NCBI RefSeq assembly: GCF_002920575.1
Contig: NZ_PQSQ01000085.1
Span: forward strand, 1-34,963
Direction of reading: 5' to 3'
Source of the DNA: Streptomyces sp. Ru73
Lineage (GTDB): Bacteria > Actinomycetota > Actinomycetes > Streptomycetales > Streptomycetaceae
Length of the DNA stretch: 34,963 nt
This document shows positions 7,029-15,048 of this stretch, piece after piece (position 1 is the first letter of the stretch; every line of letters starts with the position of its first letter). A program made the position numbers and the translations under genes. The notes beneath the pieces are model-generated. The model had not been told where the DNA came from, searched no databases, and was given only the letters and a program-made list of their open reading frames with translations.

Positions 7029-7850
7029 ATGGTCACACCGACACGTCGGCCCCGGTCCCGGCCCCGGTCCCGGCCGCGTCCCGCCGCCCGCCGCCGTCCC
7101 GCCTTCAGCCTGCGGCAGCTGACCTTCTGCTTCGGGCTCGTCGCCATCTGCGTCCTCGGCATCGGCCTGATGCTGCGGTCGAGCCTCGACGCGGCCTCCC
7201 GCCACCCCGTCGCCGCCCTCCTCGTGGGCCTGCTGCTCGCCGCCCTGGTCATCGGGGTCGTCCGCGCCCGTTCCCGCTCGCGCTCGCGCATGCGCGCAGG
7301 CGGTGTCCGCCGTCCCGTCGTGCCGGTGGACGAGATACCGGCGGAGGAGAGAGCCCGCTTCATCGTGGCGGAAGCACCGGGCGAACCGTCGTCCCCCGGC
7401 CTCGCCACCGCGGCAGAGCCGGAGTTCGTCGTGGACGACGCCGATCCGGCCGAAGAGCCCGTGTACGTCGAGGACTACACGCGCATGGAAGCGGAGGAGT
7501 TCGAGAACGCGGTGGCCGCCCTGTGCGAACGGGACGGCTGCCGGGACGTCCGCGTCGTCGGCGGGGCCAACGACCTGGGCGCCGACATCGTGGCCACGGC
7601 GCCGGACGGCCGCACCCTGGTCATCCAGTGCAAGCGCTACGCCGACAGCCACAAGGTCGGCTCGCAGGACCTGCAGCGCTTCGGCGGCACGTGCTTCGCG
7701 GTCCACGGCGCCGAGGTGGCCGCGCTCGTCACCACCAGCACGTTCACCGACCCCGCGATCGAGTACGCCGAGCAGTGCGGCATCCTCTGCTTCACCGGCA
7801 CGGACCTCAGCGCCTGGTCCACCGGTACCGGCCCCGCGCCCTGGGACTGA
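7029..7850 (+). CDS. Membrane-anchored Mrr-type restriction endonuclease-like protein
   Basis: A 273-residue protein. An Arg/Pro-rich N-terminus (about residues 1-25) is followed by two membrane helices (about 35-53 and 58-77), a charged linker, and a C-terminal Mrr_cat domain of the PD-(D/E)xK nuclease superfamily: D186 in LGADIVAT, then Q200-C-K202 in VIQCKRY. Mrr proteins cleave methylated or foreign DNA; membrane-tethered versions are common in actinobacteria but little studied. The start at 7029 has GGAGG 7 nt upstream. No methyltransferase or second subunit adjoins it, so it would be a stand-alone type IV-like enzyme or a DNA-processing factor. It converges on the second GPP34 gene. Confidence 0.85.
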   Translation: MVTPTRRPRSRPRSRPRPAARRRPAFSLRQLTFCFGLVAICVLGIGLMLRSSLDAASRHPVAALLVGLLLAALVIGVVRARSRSRSRMRAGGVRRPVVPVDEIPAEERARFIVAEAPGEPSSPGLATAAEPEFVVDDADPAEEPVYVEDYTRMEAEEFENAVAALCERDGCRDVRVVGGANDLGADIVATAPDGRTLVIQCKRYADSHKVGSQDLQRFGGTCFAVHGAEVAALVTTSTFTDPAIEYAEQCGILCFTGTDLSAWSTGTGPAPWD

Positions 7851-7886
7851 CGCCTCGCCAACACGCCTCTACGAATACCCAGGGCC

Positions 7887-8540
7887 TCAACCCGCCCCGT
7901 TGGCCGCTGACTTGTCCGAGTAGATCTGCTTGCGGACCGCTTCCGCGAACCACTGCTCGCGGACGAGGGGTCTCAGTTCGCGGCGTACGCGCCAGGGGGC
8001 GCCCAGGCGTGCGGCCAGGTCGGTCGCCAGGACGAGGCCGGTCAGGGCGCGGGAACGGCGGTCGGGGAAGGGGCCCTTCAGGGCGTCGTGGAAGGCGGCG
8101 AGTACGCGGCCGTGTGCCTGCTGGTCGGCCACGTGGTACTGCCGGTGCGGGAAGAGGCCGAGCGCGCGCTGCTCCTCGATGCGTATCAGGCCGCGGGCGG
8201 CCAGCCCGTCCGCGGCGAGCTGTTCCGCGCCCTTCGCATTGGTCCGCAGCCACTTCGTCACACGCTCGCCCTTGCCCTTGGGCAGGCCCGCCGAAGCGGC
8301 CGAGAGCTCATTGAGGACCTGGTCCAGCGGCGGCCGGCCGATGGGCACCGGGCGCAGGACGACGAGCCGGCCCCGTTCCTCGGTCACGCTCCCGTACGCC
8401 TCCAGGTCGGCGAGCAGCGCGGCGGCCAGACCGTACCGGAAGTAGCGGAACTGGATGCGGGGCCGGGAGCGGGCGGGGTCGAGGCCGAGGAACAACAGCT
8501 CCTCGGCGAGGGTCAGTTCGGACGGCGGCGTGCCGGGCAC
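7887..8540 (-). CDS. Second GPP34 family protein
   Basis: A 217-residue GPP34 protein: ELTLAEELLFLGLDP at the N-terminus, then a helix YGLAAALLADLEAYGSV and a C-terminal half containing PHRQYHV. It differs clearly from the copy at 1541-2224, so this is an old paralogue, not a recent duplication. The start is GTG at 8540 with AAGGGG upstream. Its first codons overlap the last 28 nt of a truncated TetR gene read in another frame, so its present upstream region probably arose by a deletion that removed most of that gene. Function unknown. Confidence 0.75.
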   Translation of the reverse strand: MPGTPPSELTLAEELLFLGLDPARSRPRIQFRYFRYGLAAALLADLEAYGSVTEERGRLVVLRPVPIGRPPLDQVLNELSAASAGLPKGKGERVTKWLRTNAKGAEQLAADGLAARGLIRIEEQRALGLFPHRQYHVADQQAHGRVLAAFHDALKGPFPDRRSRALTGLVLATDLAARLGAPWRVRRELRPLVREQWFAEAVRKQIYSDKSAANGAG

Positions 8541-8875
8541 GGTCGGGCCCCTTCCGTGAACGTGATGGGCGGCTCGTTGCTCGCCGTGTCCCGGACGTAC
8601 GCGCACAGGGCGCGCGGGATGGACAGGCCGGGCGTGCGGTCGCGCACCGCGGCGACGAGCGCCTCACGGATCGCGTCGTCCCGGTCGAAGACCAGCGCTT
8701 CCTTGCAGGGGAAGTGCTTGAACAAGGTCGTCACCGATACGTCGGCGGCGTCGGCCACGTCCTTGACGCCCACCCGGTCGTAGCCCCCGACGAGGAAGAG
8801 GCGGAGCGCGGCGTCGGCCAGCGACTGGCGGGTCCGGGCCTTCTTGCGCTCGCGGCGCCCGGCCGGTTCGTTCAC
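8513..8875 (-). pseudogene. TetR-family regulator, truncated after the DNA-binding domain
   Basis: The 120-residue frame keeps a complete TetR helix-turn-helix (VKDVADAADVSVTTLFKHFP, about residues 38-57) and the first part of the sensor domain, then ends in an unrelated tail (ARPCPARRRPN) that runs into the start of the GPP34 gene. Normal members have about 190-210 residues, so roughly 90 residues of the ligand and dimer domain are missing. GTG start at 8875. It is divergent from a decayed FAD monooxygenase gene, the typical TetR/TetX-like pairing; both halves are broken. A residual DNA-binding role cannot be excluded. Confidence 0.75.
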
Positions 8876-8898
8876 CGGTCCACCCTATCCGGCAGCGC

Positions 8899-8913
8899 AC
8901 TCACTACGTGAGT
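8899..8913. promoter_or_regulatory. Palindrome between the broken TetR and monooxygenase genes
   Basis: ACTCAC-TAC-GTGAGT is a perfect 6-bp inverted repeat with a 3-nt spacer. A further half-site, CAGTGA, follows at 8915-8920. This is the expected place for the old TetR operator. Confidence 0.55.
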
Positions 8914-8952
8914 TCAGTGATTGCACTTTTTTAGCGACTACCCACCACCCCC

Positions 8953-9433
8953 CGTGTCGCCCTCGCCGGTGCCGGGCCCGGTGGGCTGGTCCGCGCCCGG
9001 ATACTCCAGCGGCACGGACACCGGGTCACCGTCTTCGAGCGCGAGGTCGTCACCCGATGCGCGCGGCCAGGGCGGCACCCTGGACCTCCACGCCGACACC
9101 GGCCAACTCGCCCTTCGCGCAGCCGGGTTGCTCGGCCGTGGTCAGCTGCGCGACCTGCTGCTGGACGATGGCACGCACGAGCAGTTCGACCTGGTCATCG
9201 GGGCCGATGGTGCCTGGTCACGGGTGCGGCGGACCATCTCCGACGCCGTCCTCGACAGGGCCGACCTGGCCGGAGCCCTCGTCCTGGAGGCCACGGTCGG
9301 CGCCGCTGTCCGCGCGTGCGAGAGCGTCATGCTGCCGCGCTCGTCGGAGATCGCCGCACGGTGTGCGGCGGGGATCGAGACCTTCCTGCCACCGGCCGGT
9401 TCCGGTGTGCCGTGCGGTCTCGTTTCCGGATGA
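8953..9433 (+). pseudogene. Remnant of a TetX-like FAD-dependent monooxygenase
   Basis: Pieces of one aromatic-ring hydroxylase-type flavoprotein are recognisable in two frames. Frame 1 (from 8953) reads RVALAGAGPGGLVRARILQR and continues to VTVFERE, the FAD Rossmann motif. After about 9050 the match moves to another frame: SDARGQGGTLDLHADTGQLA, then GRGQLRDLLL, then FDLVIGADGAWSRVRR (the DG motif), then a C-terminal helix with MLPRSSEIAA. There is no start codon, at least one frameshift, and internal deletions (the FAD-to-DG segment is far too short; most of the substrate domain is missing). Intact relatives have about 370-400 residues and include tetracycline- and rifampicin-modifying enzymes. 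It was probably controlled by the adjacent truncated TetR. Confidence 0.8.
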
Positions 9434-9456
9434 GCTGATCGTTATGCTGCCGCCGG

Positions 9457-9469
9457 AACGCTCAAACGC
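9457..9469. promoter_or_regulatory. Putative operator upstream of the DeoR/LacI-type regulator
   Basis: On the minus strand this reads GCGTTTGAGCGTT, two GCGTT units in direct repeat 8 bp apart. It matches GCGTTTGACCGCT at 10680-10692 at 11 of 13 positions. It lies about 20 nt before the regulator start, which suggests autoregulation. Confidence 0.55.
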
Positions 9470-9489
9470 ACACAGGGGGGCGCGGCATC

Positions 9490-10647
9490 ATGCGGGAACC
9501 GGTGGAACTGCGGCGGCAGCGGATCCTTGCCGTACTGAGGTCGCGCGGTTCGGCACGCGTCGCCGACCTCGCGGCCGAGCTGGAGGTTTCGGTGGTCACC
9601 GTCCGCCGGGACGTGGAGGAGCTGGAGCGGGCCGGGAAGCTGCGGCGCGGGCACGGGGTGGCGCGTTCGCTGGTGCCGGTCGAGGAGGCGGGCGCGGGCG
9701 GTGCGCCGGCGGCGGTGCCGGGCGCGCGGGCCGGTGAGGAGGGCACTCCGGCGATCGGTCTGGTGGTGCCCGAACGGCACTCGTACCTCTTCGAGACGCT
9801 GCACGGTGCGCGTACCGTGCTCGAAGCGGCGGGCATGCGGATCGCGCTGCACATCGCGCCGGCCGTGTACGGCGGTGAACTCCCCATGGTGCAGCGGGCG
9901 TTGGCGAGCGGCGTGCGGGGGCTGCTGATCGCGCCGCGGTGGCGCGGGCAGGGCGCGGAGGAGGCGGATTACGACTGGCTCGGCTCGCTGGACGTGCCGA
10001 CCGTGCTGATGGAGCGCCGGCCGCGGCCCGGCAGCGCGCTGCACGCGCTGGACTCGGTGTGCTCCGACCACTGGTACGGCGTCCATCTCGCGGTCGAGCA
10101 CCTGATGTCGCTGGGCCACCGGCGGATCGTCCTGGCCGCGCGGGACGACAGCCCGACGGCACGGGCGGTGCGCGCGGCGTTCACCGCGATCGCGGCGGAG
10201 CGGGCGGAGGTCGAGGACTGGGCGGTGACGCTGAGTTCGCCGACCGCGGTGCCGGAGCCGGCGGAGCGGTCGGCGGCGGAGCGGGCCCCTGAGTCGCAGC
10301 CCGACGTGCTGGACCTGGTGCGGGCGCGGGGCGCGACCGCTGCGCTGCTGCACGGTGACGTGGACGCGCTGATGCTGGTCCAGCGGTTCCAGGAGGCCGG
10401 GGTTCGGGTGCCGGAGGACTTCTCGGTGGTGGCGTACGACGATGTGGTGGCGGCGCTGGGCAGTACGCCGCTGACCGCGGTGGCACCGCCGAAGAAGGAG
10501 GTGGGGCGGGCAGCGGCCGAACTGCTGCTGCACCGGCTGCGGCAGCCGGCCGGGGAGCGGCCCGCACCCGTACGGCGTATCGAGCTGCTGCCGGATCTGC
10601 AGGTGCGCGGTTCGACCGCGCCGGCGGGCGGCTGCGCAGGTGAGTGA
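9490..10647 (+). CDS. Hybrid transcription regulator: DeoR-type HTH with LacI-type sugar sensor
   Basis: A 385-residue regulator. Residues about 1-55 are a DeoR-type winged helix (LAAELEVSVVTVRRDVEELE), not the LacI headpiece. Residues about 90-375 form a periplasmic-binding-protein-like sensor (AIGLVVPERHSYLFETLHGA ... HLMSLGHRRIVLAA ... VPEDFSVVAYDD), as in LacI/GalR proteins. Such hybrids usually repress carbohydrate uptake operons and release DNA on binding a sugar. The start has a purine-rich ribosome site (CAGGGGGG). It lies directly upstream of, and parallel to, an ABC sugar transporter operon, with matching sites before both units. This is the obvious local regulator of that operon. 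Confidence 0.9.
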   Translation: MREPVELRRQRILAVLRSRGSARVADLAAELEVSVVTVRRDVEELERAGKLRRGHGVARSLVPVEEAGAGGAPAAVPGARAGEEGTPAIGLVVPERHSYLFETLHGARTVLEAAGMRIALHIAPAVYGGELPMVQRALASGVRGLLIAPRWRGQGAEEADYDWLGSLDVPTVLMERRPRPGSALHALDSVCSDHWYGVHLAVEHLMSLGHRRIVLAARDDSPTARAVRAAFTAIAAERAEVEDWAVTLSSPTAVPEPAERSAAERAPESQPDVLDLVRARGATAALLHGDVDALMLVQRFQEAGVRVPEDFSVVAYDDVVAALGSTPLTAVAPPKKEVGRAAAELLLHRLRQPAGERPAPVRRIELLPDLQVRGSTAPAGGCAGE

Positions 10648-10679
10648 GCGTCAGACGCGGGGTGCCTGACCCTCGATGA

Positions 10680-10694
10680 GCGTTTGACCGCTTT
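10680..10694. promoter_or_regulatory. Putative operator of the sugar operon
   Basis: GCGTTTGACCGCTTT carries the same motif as the element at 9457-9469 (inverted there). Both suit a DeoR-type protein, whose sites are often direct repeats. Confidence 0.55.
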
Positions 10695-10707
10695 ATTTTC
10701 TTCTGAT

Positions 10708-10744
10708 CGGTCTATTGACCGGGTTCTGTTGCGCCGATCACTAT
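10708..10744 (+). promoter_or_regulatory. Promoter of the sugar operon with overlapping inverted repeat
   Basis: TTGACC (10715-10720), an 18-nt spacer, then CACTAT (10739-10744) is a plausible promoter 35 nt before the start of the binding-protein gene. An inverted repeat CGGTC-TATT-GACCG (10708-10721) covers the -35 box, and another GACCG stands at 10686-10690. Repressor binding here would block RNA polymerase. Confidence 0.5.
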
Positions 10745-10778
10745 TCCCGTGTCCCGAAACGAGCCGCGGGAGGCACGC

Positions 10779-12119
10779 ATGCCGGGTCATCAGAGCCGCC
10801 GTTCCGTACTCGCTGCGCTCGCCGCCCTGTCCCTGTCCGGTGTGAGCGCCTGCACCGGCAGCGGCGGCAGCCAGCCGCGCACCGCCGGCGCCACCGGCCG
10901 GCGCACCACCCGCATCACCTTCTGGTCGGCCCTGCGCGGCAGCCAGGAGGTGGTGGCGGAGTTCAACCGCACGCACGACCGCATTCAGGTGGACTTCCAG
11001 CAGGTCCCGGCCGGCGGGCAGGGCGGCTACGCCAAGCTCAGCAACGCCGCCCGGGCCGGGAACGCGCCGGACGTCGCCACCATCGAGTACCCCCAGGTCC
11101 CCGGCTTCGCCATCGACGGCGTCGCCCGCGACATCACCGACCTGGCCGACGACGAGCTGCGCGGCAAGCTGCTGCCGCAGGCCCTCCAGCTGACCACGTT
11201 CGACCGCCGGATCTTCAGCGTGCCGCTGGACATAGAGCCGATGGTGCTGCACTACCGCACCGACCTCTTCCGGGAGTACGGCATCGACGTCCCCGCCACC
11301 TGGGACGACTTCGAGGAGGCGGCGCGCGTGGTGCGCAAGCGCGCACCGGACCGCCGGCTGGCGCTGTTCCCCACCGACGGGATGACGCAGTTCGCCGCGT
11401 GGTCCTGGCAGGCGGGCAGCCGCTGGTTCGACACCTCGCGCGGGGCCTGGAACGTCTCCATGGCCGACGCCCCCAGCCGGCGGGTGGCCGGCTACTGGCA
11501 ACGGCTGCACGACCAGGACCTGATCTTCATGAACCCCACCGAGGGCACCCGCGGCACCGCGCAGGTCGGCCAGGGCCGGCTGCTCGCCCGGCTCAGCGGC
11601 GCCTGGGACGCCGGCGCCCAGATGAACGCCCATCCGCAGCAGTCGGGCAAGTGGGCCGTCGCGCCGCTCCCCCAGTGGGACACCAGGCGGCCGGTGAGCG
11701 CCACGCACGGCGGATCGACGTTCGCCGTCACCAAGGACTGCCGCCACCCGGAAGCCGCGATGGAGTTCATCGCCTGGCAGGTCAGCCATCCGGACGCGCT
11801 GCGCGCCCGGCTCTCCAGCGGCACCAGCAGCCAGTTCCCCGCCGCGCCTGGCCTGATCGAGGTGGGCCGCAAGGCGTTCGACCGGACGTACTACTCCGGC
11901 CAGGACATCTACGCGCTCTTCCGGGACCAGGCCGAGCTGATCGACGACCGGTGGACGTGGGGGCCGCGGATGACGGCGACACAGAAAGTCATGCAGGACG
12001 GGTTCGCGCGTGCCGCCGGCGGCCAGGGCACGATCATCGACGCCGTGCGCGCGGCCCAGCGCGGCACCATGCCGGACCTCAAGGCCCTCGGCCTCGCCAC
12101 CACCGAACGCAGCAGCTGA
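10779..12119 (+). CDS. ABC transporter sugar-binding lipoprotein
   Basis: A 446-residue extracellular solute-binding protein of the carbohydrate (CUT1, family 1) type. It has a signal peptide with an Arg-pair start (QSRRSVLAALAALSLSGVSA) and a lipobox cysteine C25, so it is a membrane-anchored lipoprotein. Then ITFWSALRGSQEVVAEFNRT opens the N-lobe. The ATG at 10779 has GGGAGG upstream; an in-frame GTG at 10749 is less likely. It is the first gene of an operon with two permeases. No ATPase is encoded; such transporters in Streptomyces share the MsiK ATPase encoded elsewhere. The ligand is probably an oligosaccharide or uronic-acid sugar, inferred from the downstream DUF2264 gene. Confidence 0.9.
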   Translation: MPGHQSRRSVLAALAALSLSGVSACTGSGGSQPRTAGATGRRTTRITFWSALRGSQEVVAEFNRTHDRIQVDFQQVPAGGQGGYAKLSNAARAGNAPDVATIEYPQVPGFAIDGVARDITDLADDELRGKLLPQALQLTTFDRRIFSVPLDIEPMVLHYRTDLFREYGIDVPATWDDFEEAARVVRKRAPDRRLALFPTDGMTQFAAWSWQAGSRWFDTSRGAWNVSMADAPSRRVAGYWQRLHDQDLIFMNPTEGTRGTAQVGQGRLLARLSGAWDAGAQMNAHPQQSGKWAVAPLPQWDTRRPVSATHGGSTFAVTKDCRHPEAAMEFIAWQVSHPDALRARLSSGTSSQFPAAPGLIEVGRKAFDRTYYSGQDIYALFRDQAELIDDRWTWGPRMTATQKVMQDGFARAAGGQGTIIDAVRAAQRGTMPDLKALGLATTERSS

Positions 12120-12146
12120 CCGATCGTCAGAGAGGCAGGTGACACC

Positions 12147-13130
12147 ATGACCACGACCACAACCACCACGGACACCGTCGCACTCCCCCGCCGGGCCGCT
12201 CCGGCGTCCGCAGCGGGCGCGCGGCGCGCGGCCCGCAGACGCCGGCTCGGCGCGTGCGGCGTCCTGATGACGCCGTTCTTCGTCCTGCTCGTGACGGTCT
12301 TCCTCATCCCCGTCGGCACCGCCGTGTGGCTGAGCTTCTTCGGCGCCGACCAGCCGGGCCTGGGCTTCGGCCCGGAGCGGAACGTCTTCGTCGGGCTGCG
12401 CAGCTACGCCGCCGTCCTCACCGACCCGACCTTCCTCGGCGGCCTCGGCACGGTCGCCGCGTACTGCCTGGTCTACATCCCGCTGATGGTGGTGTGCTCC
12501 CTCGGGCTCGCCCTGCTGCTGGACTCGGGCGTGGTCCGGCTGCGGTCCTGGGCGCAGCTGGGGCTGTTCCTGCCGCACGCCGTGCCGGGCATCATCGCCG
12601 CGATCATCTGGCTGTACCTCTACACGCCCGGCATCAGCCCCGTGGTCGAGCTGCTGGCCCGCGGCAACATCACGGTGGACTTCCTGGGCGTCCACACGGT
12701 GCTGCCGTCCATCGTGAACATCGCGGTGTGGAGCAACCTGGGCTACAACACCATCATCTTCTACGCCGCGCTGCAGGCCGTCCCGCGCGAGGTGATCGAG
12801 GCGTCGGTGGTCGACGGTGCCGGGCCGGTGCGTACCGCGTTGCGGGTCAAGACGCCGCTGGTGCGTTCCTCGGTGGTCATGGTCGCGATGTTCACGCTGA
12901 TCTGGGGCCTGCAGCTGTTCACCGAGCCGATGCTGCTGAGCCAGCAGACACCGATGATCAACTCGCGGTTCTCCCCGAGCATGTACATCTACGACGCCGC
13001 CTTCAACCGCAACAACTACAGCCTGGCCGCCGCGGCCTCGGTGATCCTGCTGCTCTGCACCATCGCCCTGTCCTACGGCGTGACCCGCTGGACCAACCGG
13101 TCCGGCACCACGGAGGAGGCAGCCCGATGA
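12147..13130 (+). CDS. Sugar ABC transporter permease (MalF-like)
   Basis: A 327-residue inner-membrane permease with six predicted helices after a basic N-terminus (first helix about residues 43-67). The cytoplasmic coupling loop (EAA motif) reads VIEASVVDGAGPVRTALRVKTP, about residues 214-235, which docks onto the ATPase. It belongs to the MalF/UgpA-like group of CUT1 importers. It begins 27 nt after the binding-protein gene (AGAGAGGCAGGTG region), and its stop overlaps the next start (ATGA), so the two permeases are translationally coupled. Confidence 0.92.
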   Translation: MTTTTTTTDTVALPRRAAPASAAGARRAARRRRLGACGVLMTPFFVLLVTVFLIPVGTAVWLSFFGADQPGLGFGPERNVFVGLRSYAAVLTDPTFLGGLGTVAAYCLVYIPLMVVCSLGLALLLDSGVVRLRSWAQLGLFLPHAVPGIIAAIIWLYLYTPGISPVVELLARGNITVDFLGVHTVLPSIVNIAVWSNLGYNTIIFYAALQAVPREVIEASVVDGAGPVRTALRVKTPLVRSSVVMVAMFTLIWGLQLFTEPMLLSQQTPMINSRFSPSMYIYDAAFNRNNYSLAAAASVILLLCTIALSYGVTRWTNRSGTTEEAAR

Positions 13131-13981
13131 CCACCACCGCCCTGCGCCCCCGGCTGCTCGGCCGGTCCGCCGTCAACGTCGTCGTCGGGGTGTGCGTGCT
13201 CTACACCCTGCTGCCGGTGCTCTGGCTGGTGCTCGCCGCGGCCAAGAACCGCGAGGCGCTCTTCAGCAGCGATCTGCTGTCCCTCGGTGACTTCTCGCTC
13301 TTCGCCAACCTGGGCGAGGTCTTCGCGATGGACGGCGGGCTCTACAGCCGCTGGTACGGCAACAGCCTGCTGTACGCGGTGGTGGGCGCGGCGCTCGGCG
13401 CGCTCATCAGCATGGCCTGCGGCTACGCCTTCGACAAGTACCGCTTCCGGCACAAGGAGAAGCTGTTCGGCCTGGTGCTGGCCGCGGTGATGGTGCCGCA
13501 GACCGTCCTCGCGCTGCCGCTGTACCTGATGGCGTCCGGGGTGGGCCTCGTCAACACCTTCTGGGCGGTCTTCATCCCCGTCCTCTTCAACCCCTTCGGC
13601 GTCTACCTCGGCCGCATCTTCAGCCAGGGGTACGTGCCCGACGAGGTGCTGGAGGCGGCCCGCATCGACGGCGCGGGCGAGCTGGCCACGTACTTCAAGG
13701 TGGCGCTGCGCATGCTCGGTCCCGGCCTGGTGACCGTCTTCCTCTTCCAGCTCACCGCGATCTGGAACAACTTCTTCCTGCCCATGGTGATGCTGTCCGA
13801 CCAGGACCTTTATCCGGTGAGCCTGGGGCTGTACACGTGGAACAGCTCGGCGACCGTCTCCCCCGAGTACTACCCGGTCGTCGTCATGGGCTCGCTGCTC
13901 GCGGTGCTGCCCCTGATCCTCGCCTTCATGCTGCTGCAGCGCTTCTGGCGCTCGGGGCTGACCGCCGGAGCGGTGAAGTAA
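13127..13981 (+). CDS. Sugar ABC transporter permease (MalG-like)
   Basis: A 284-residue permease of the MalG/UgpE group with six helices. The EAA loop VLEAARIDGAGELATYFKVA is a near-consensus ATPase-docking sequence. The start ATG at 13127 overlaps the previous stop by 4 nt, and GGAGG lies upstream inside that gene. It pairs with the preceding permease to form the channel. The gene ends 47 nt before the dehydrogenase gene, which has its own ribosome site, so the operon probably continues. Confidence 0.92.
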   Translation: MTTTALRPRLLGRSAVNVVVGVCVLYTLLPVLWLVLAAAKNREALFSSDLLSLGDFSLFANLGEVFAMDGGLYSRWYGNSLLYAVVGAALGALISMACGYAFDKYRFRHKEKLFGLVLAAVMVPQTVLALPLYLMASGVGLVNTFWAVFIPVLFNPFGVYLGRIFSQGYVPDEVLEAARIDGAGELATYFKVALRMLGPGLVTVFLFQLTAIWNNFFLPMVMLSDQDLYPVSLGLYTWNSSATVSPEYYPVVVMGSLLAVLPLILAFMLLQRFWRSGLTAGAVK

Positions 13982-14028
13982 CCACCCCTACGACAAGCAG
14001 AGACAGCACGACAAGCCGAAGGAGTTCC

Positions 14029-15048
14029 ATGCCCGACGCCCGACGCCGGCCGCGTGCCGCGCTCGCCATGAGCCAGGACGCCGCCACGGCCGTCTTCGGC
14101 CCGGACGAGACGGCCGCCCTGGCCGCCGTGTGCGACCTGGAACCGCCCCCCGTGCTCGACGACCTGACCACCGACCGGGCCCGTGCGGTGCTGGCCCGGA
14201 CGGAGGTGCTGGTCACCGGCTGGGGCTGCCCGCCCATCGACGCGGCGGTGCTGGCGGCGGCGCCCCGGCTGCGGGCCGTCGCGCACTCCGCGGGCAGCGT
14301 ACGCAACCATCTCACCGAGGAGTGCTGGGCGCGCGGCATCGAGGTCTCCTCGGCGGCCGCCGCCAACGCCCTTCCGGTGGCCGAGTACACCGTGGCGATG
14401 ACCCTCCTGGCGAACAAGCGCGTCCTGGAGCGCGCCCGCGACTACCGCGCGGCACGCAGCCGCGACAACTGGCTGCGCGTCGACCGCTCGATCGGCAACT
14501 ACCGCAGGACCGTCGGCATCTGCTCCGCCTCGATGATCGGGCGGCGGGTGATCGAGCTGCTGCGCCCGTACGACCTCCAGGTGCTGCTCTACGACCCGTA
14601 CGTCACGCCGGGCGAGGCCGCAGCGCTGGGCGTGCCGCTCGTGACCCTCGAGCAGCTGTGCGCGGCGAGCGACGTGGTCAGCGTGCACACCCCGCTGCTG
14701 CCCGCCACCCGCGGCATGATCAGCCGCGAGCTGATCGGCCGGCTGCGCCCCGGTGCCACGCTGATCAACACCTCCCGCGGGGCCGTCGTCGACCAGGACG
14801 CGCTCACCGAGGCGGTGACCGCCGGCCGGGTGCACGCGGTCCTGGACGTCACCGAGCCCGAACTGCTGCCGCCCGGCCATCCGCTGTGGGACTGCGACAA
14901 CGTCCTGCTCACCCCGCACCTGGCGGGCTCCCAGGGCAACGAGTGGCGACGGCTCGCCGACCTGACGGTGAGTGAGGTCGGCCGCTGGGCCTCGGGCGAC
15001 GGCTTCGCCCACCCCGTACACCGCGAAAGGCTGGCGTTCCTGGCATGA
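14029..15048 (+). CDS. D-isomer-specific 2-hydroxyacid dehydrogenase
   Basis: A 339-residue NAD(P)-dependent oxidoreductase. The catalytic triad of the family is intact: R250 (NTSRGAVVD), E276 (LDVTEPE) and H297 (LTPHLAG). The dinucleotide-binding loop is unusual: VGICSASMIGRR has Ser in place of the first two Gly of GxGxxG. The likely reaction is interconversion of a 2-keto acid and a D-2-hydroxy acid; in this operon a sugar-derived acid is plausible (inference). AAGGAG precedes the ATG at 14029. Its stop overlaps the DUF2264 start (ATGA), so the two are coupled. Confidence 0.88.
   Translation: MPDARRRPRAALAMSQDAATAVFGPDETAALAAVCDLEPPPVLDDLTTDRARAVLARTEVLVTGWGCPPIDAAVLAAAPRLRAVAHSAGSVRNHLTEECWARGIEVSSAAAANALPVAEYTVAMTLLANKRVLERARDYRAARSRDNWLRVDRSIGNYRRTVGICSASMIGRRVIELLRPYDLQVLLYDPYVTPGEAAALGVPLVTLEQLCAASDVVSVHTPLLPATRGMISRELIGRLRPGATLINTSRGAVVDQDALTEAVTAGRVHAVLDVTEPELLPPGHPLWDCDNVLLTPHLAGSQGNEWRRLADLTVSEVGRWASGDGFAHPVHRERLAFLA

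Noticed and set aside
12254..13981. A 575-codon frame joining both permeases
   Set aside because: The first half is out of frame with the real MalF-like permease; only the part from 13127 is coding.
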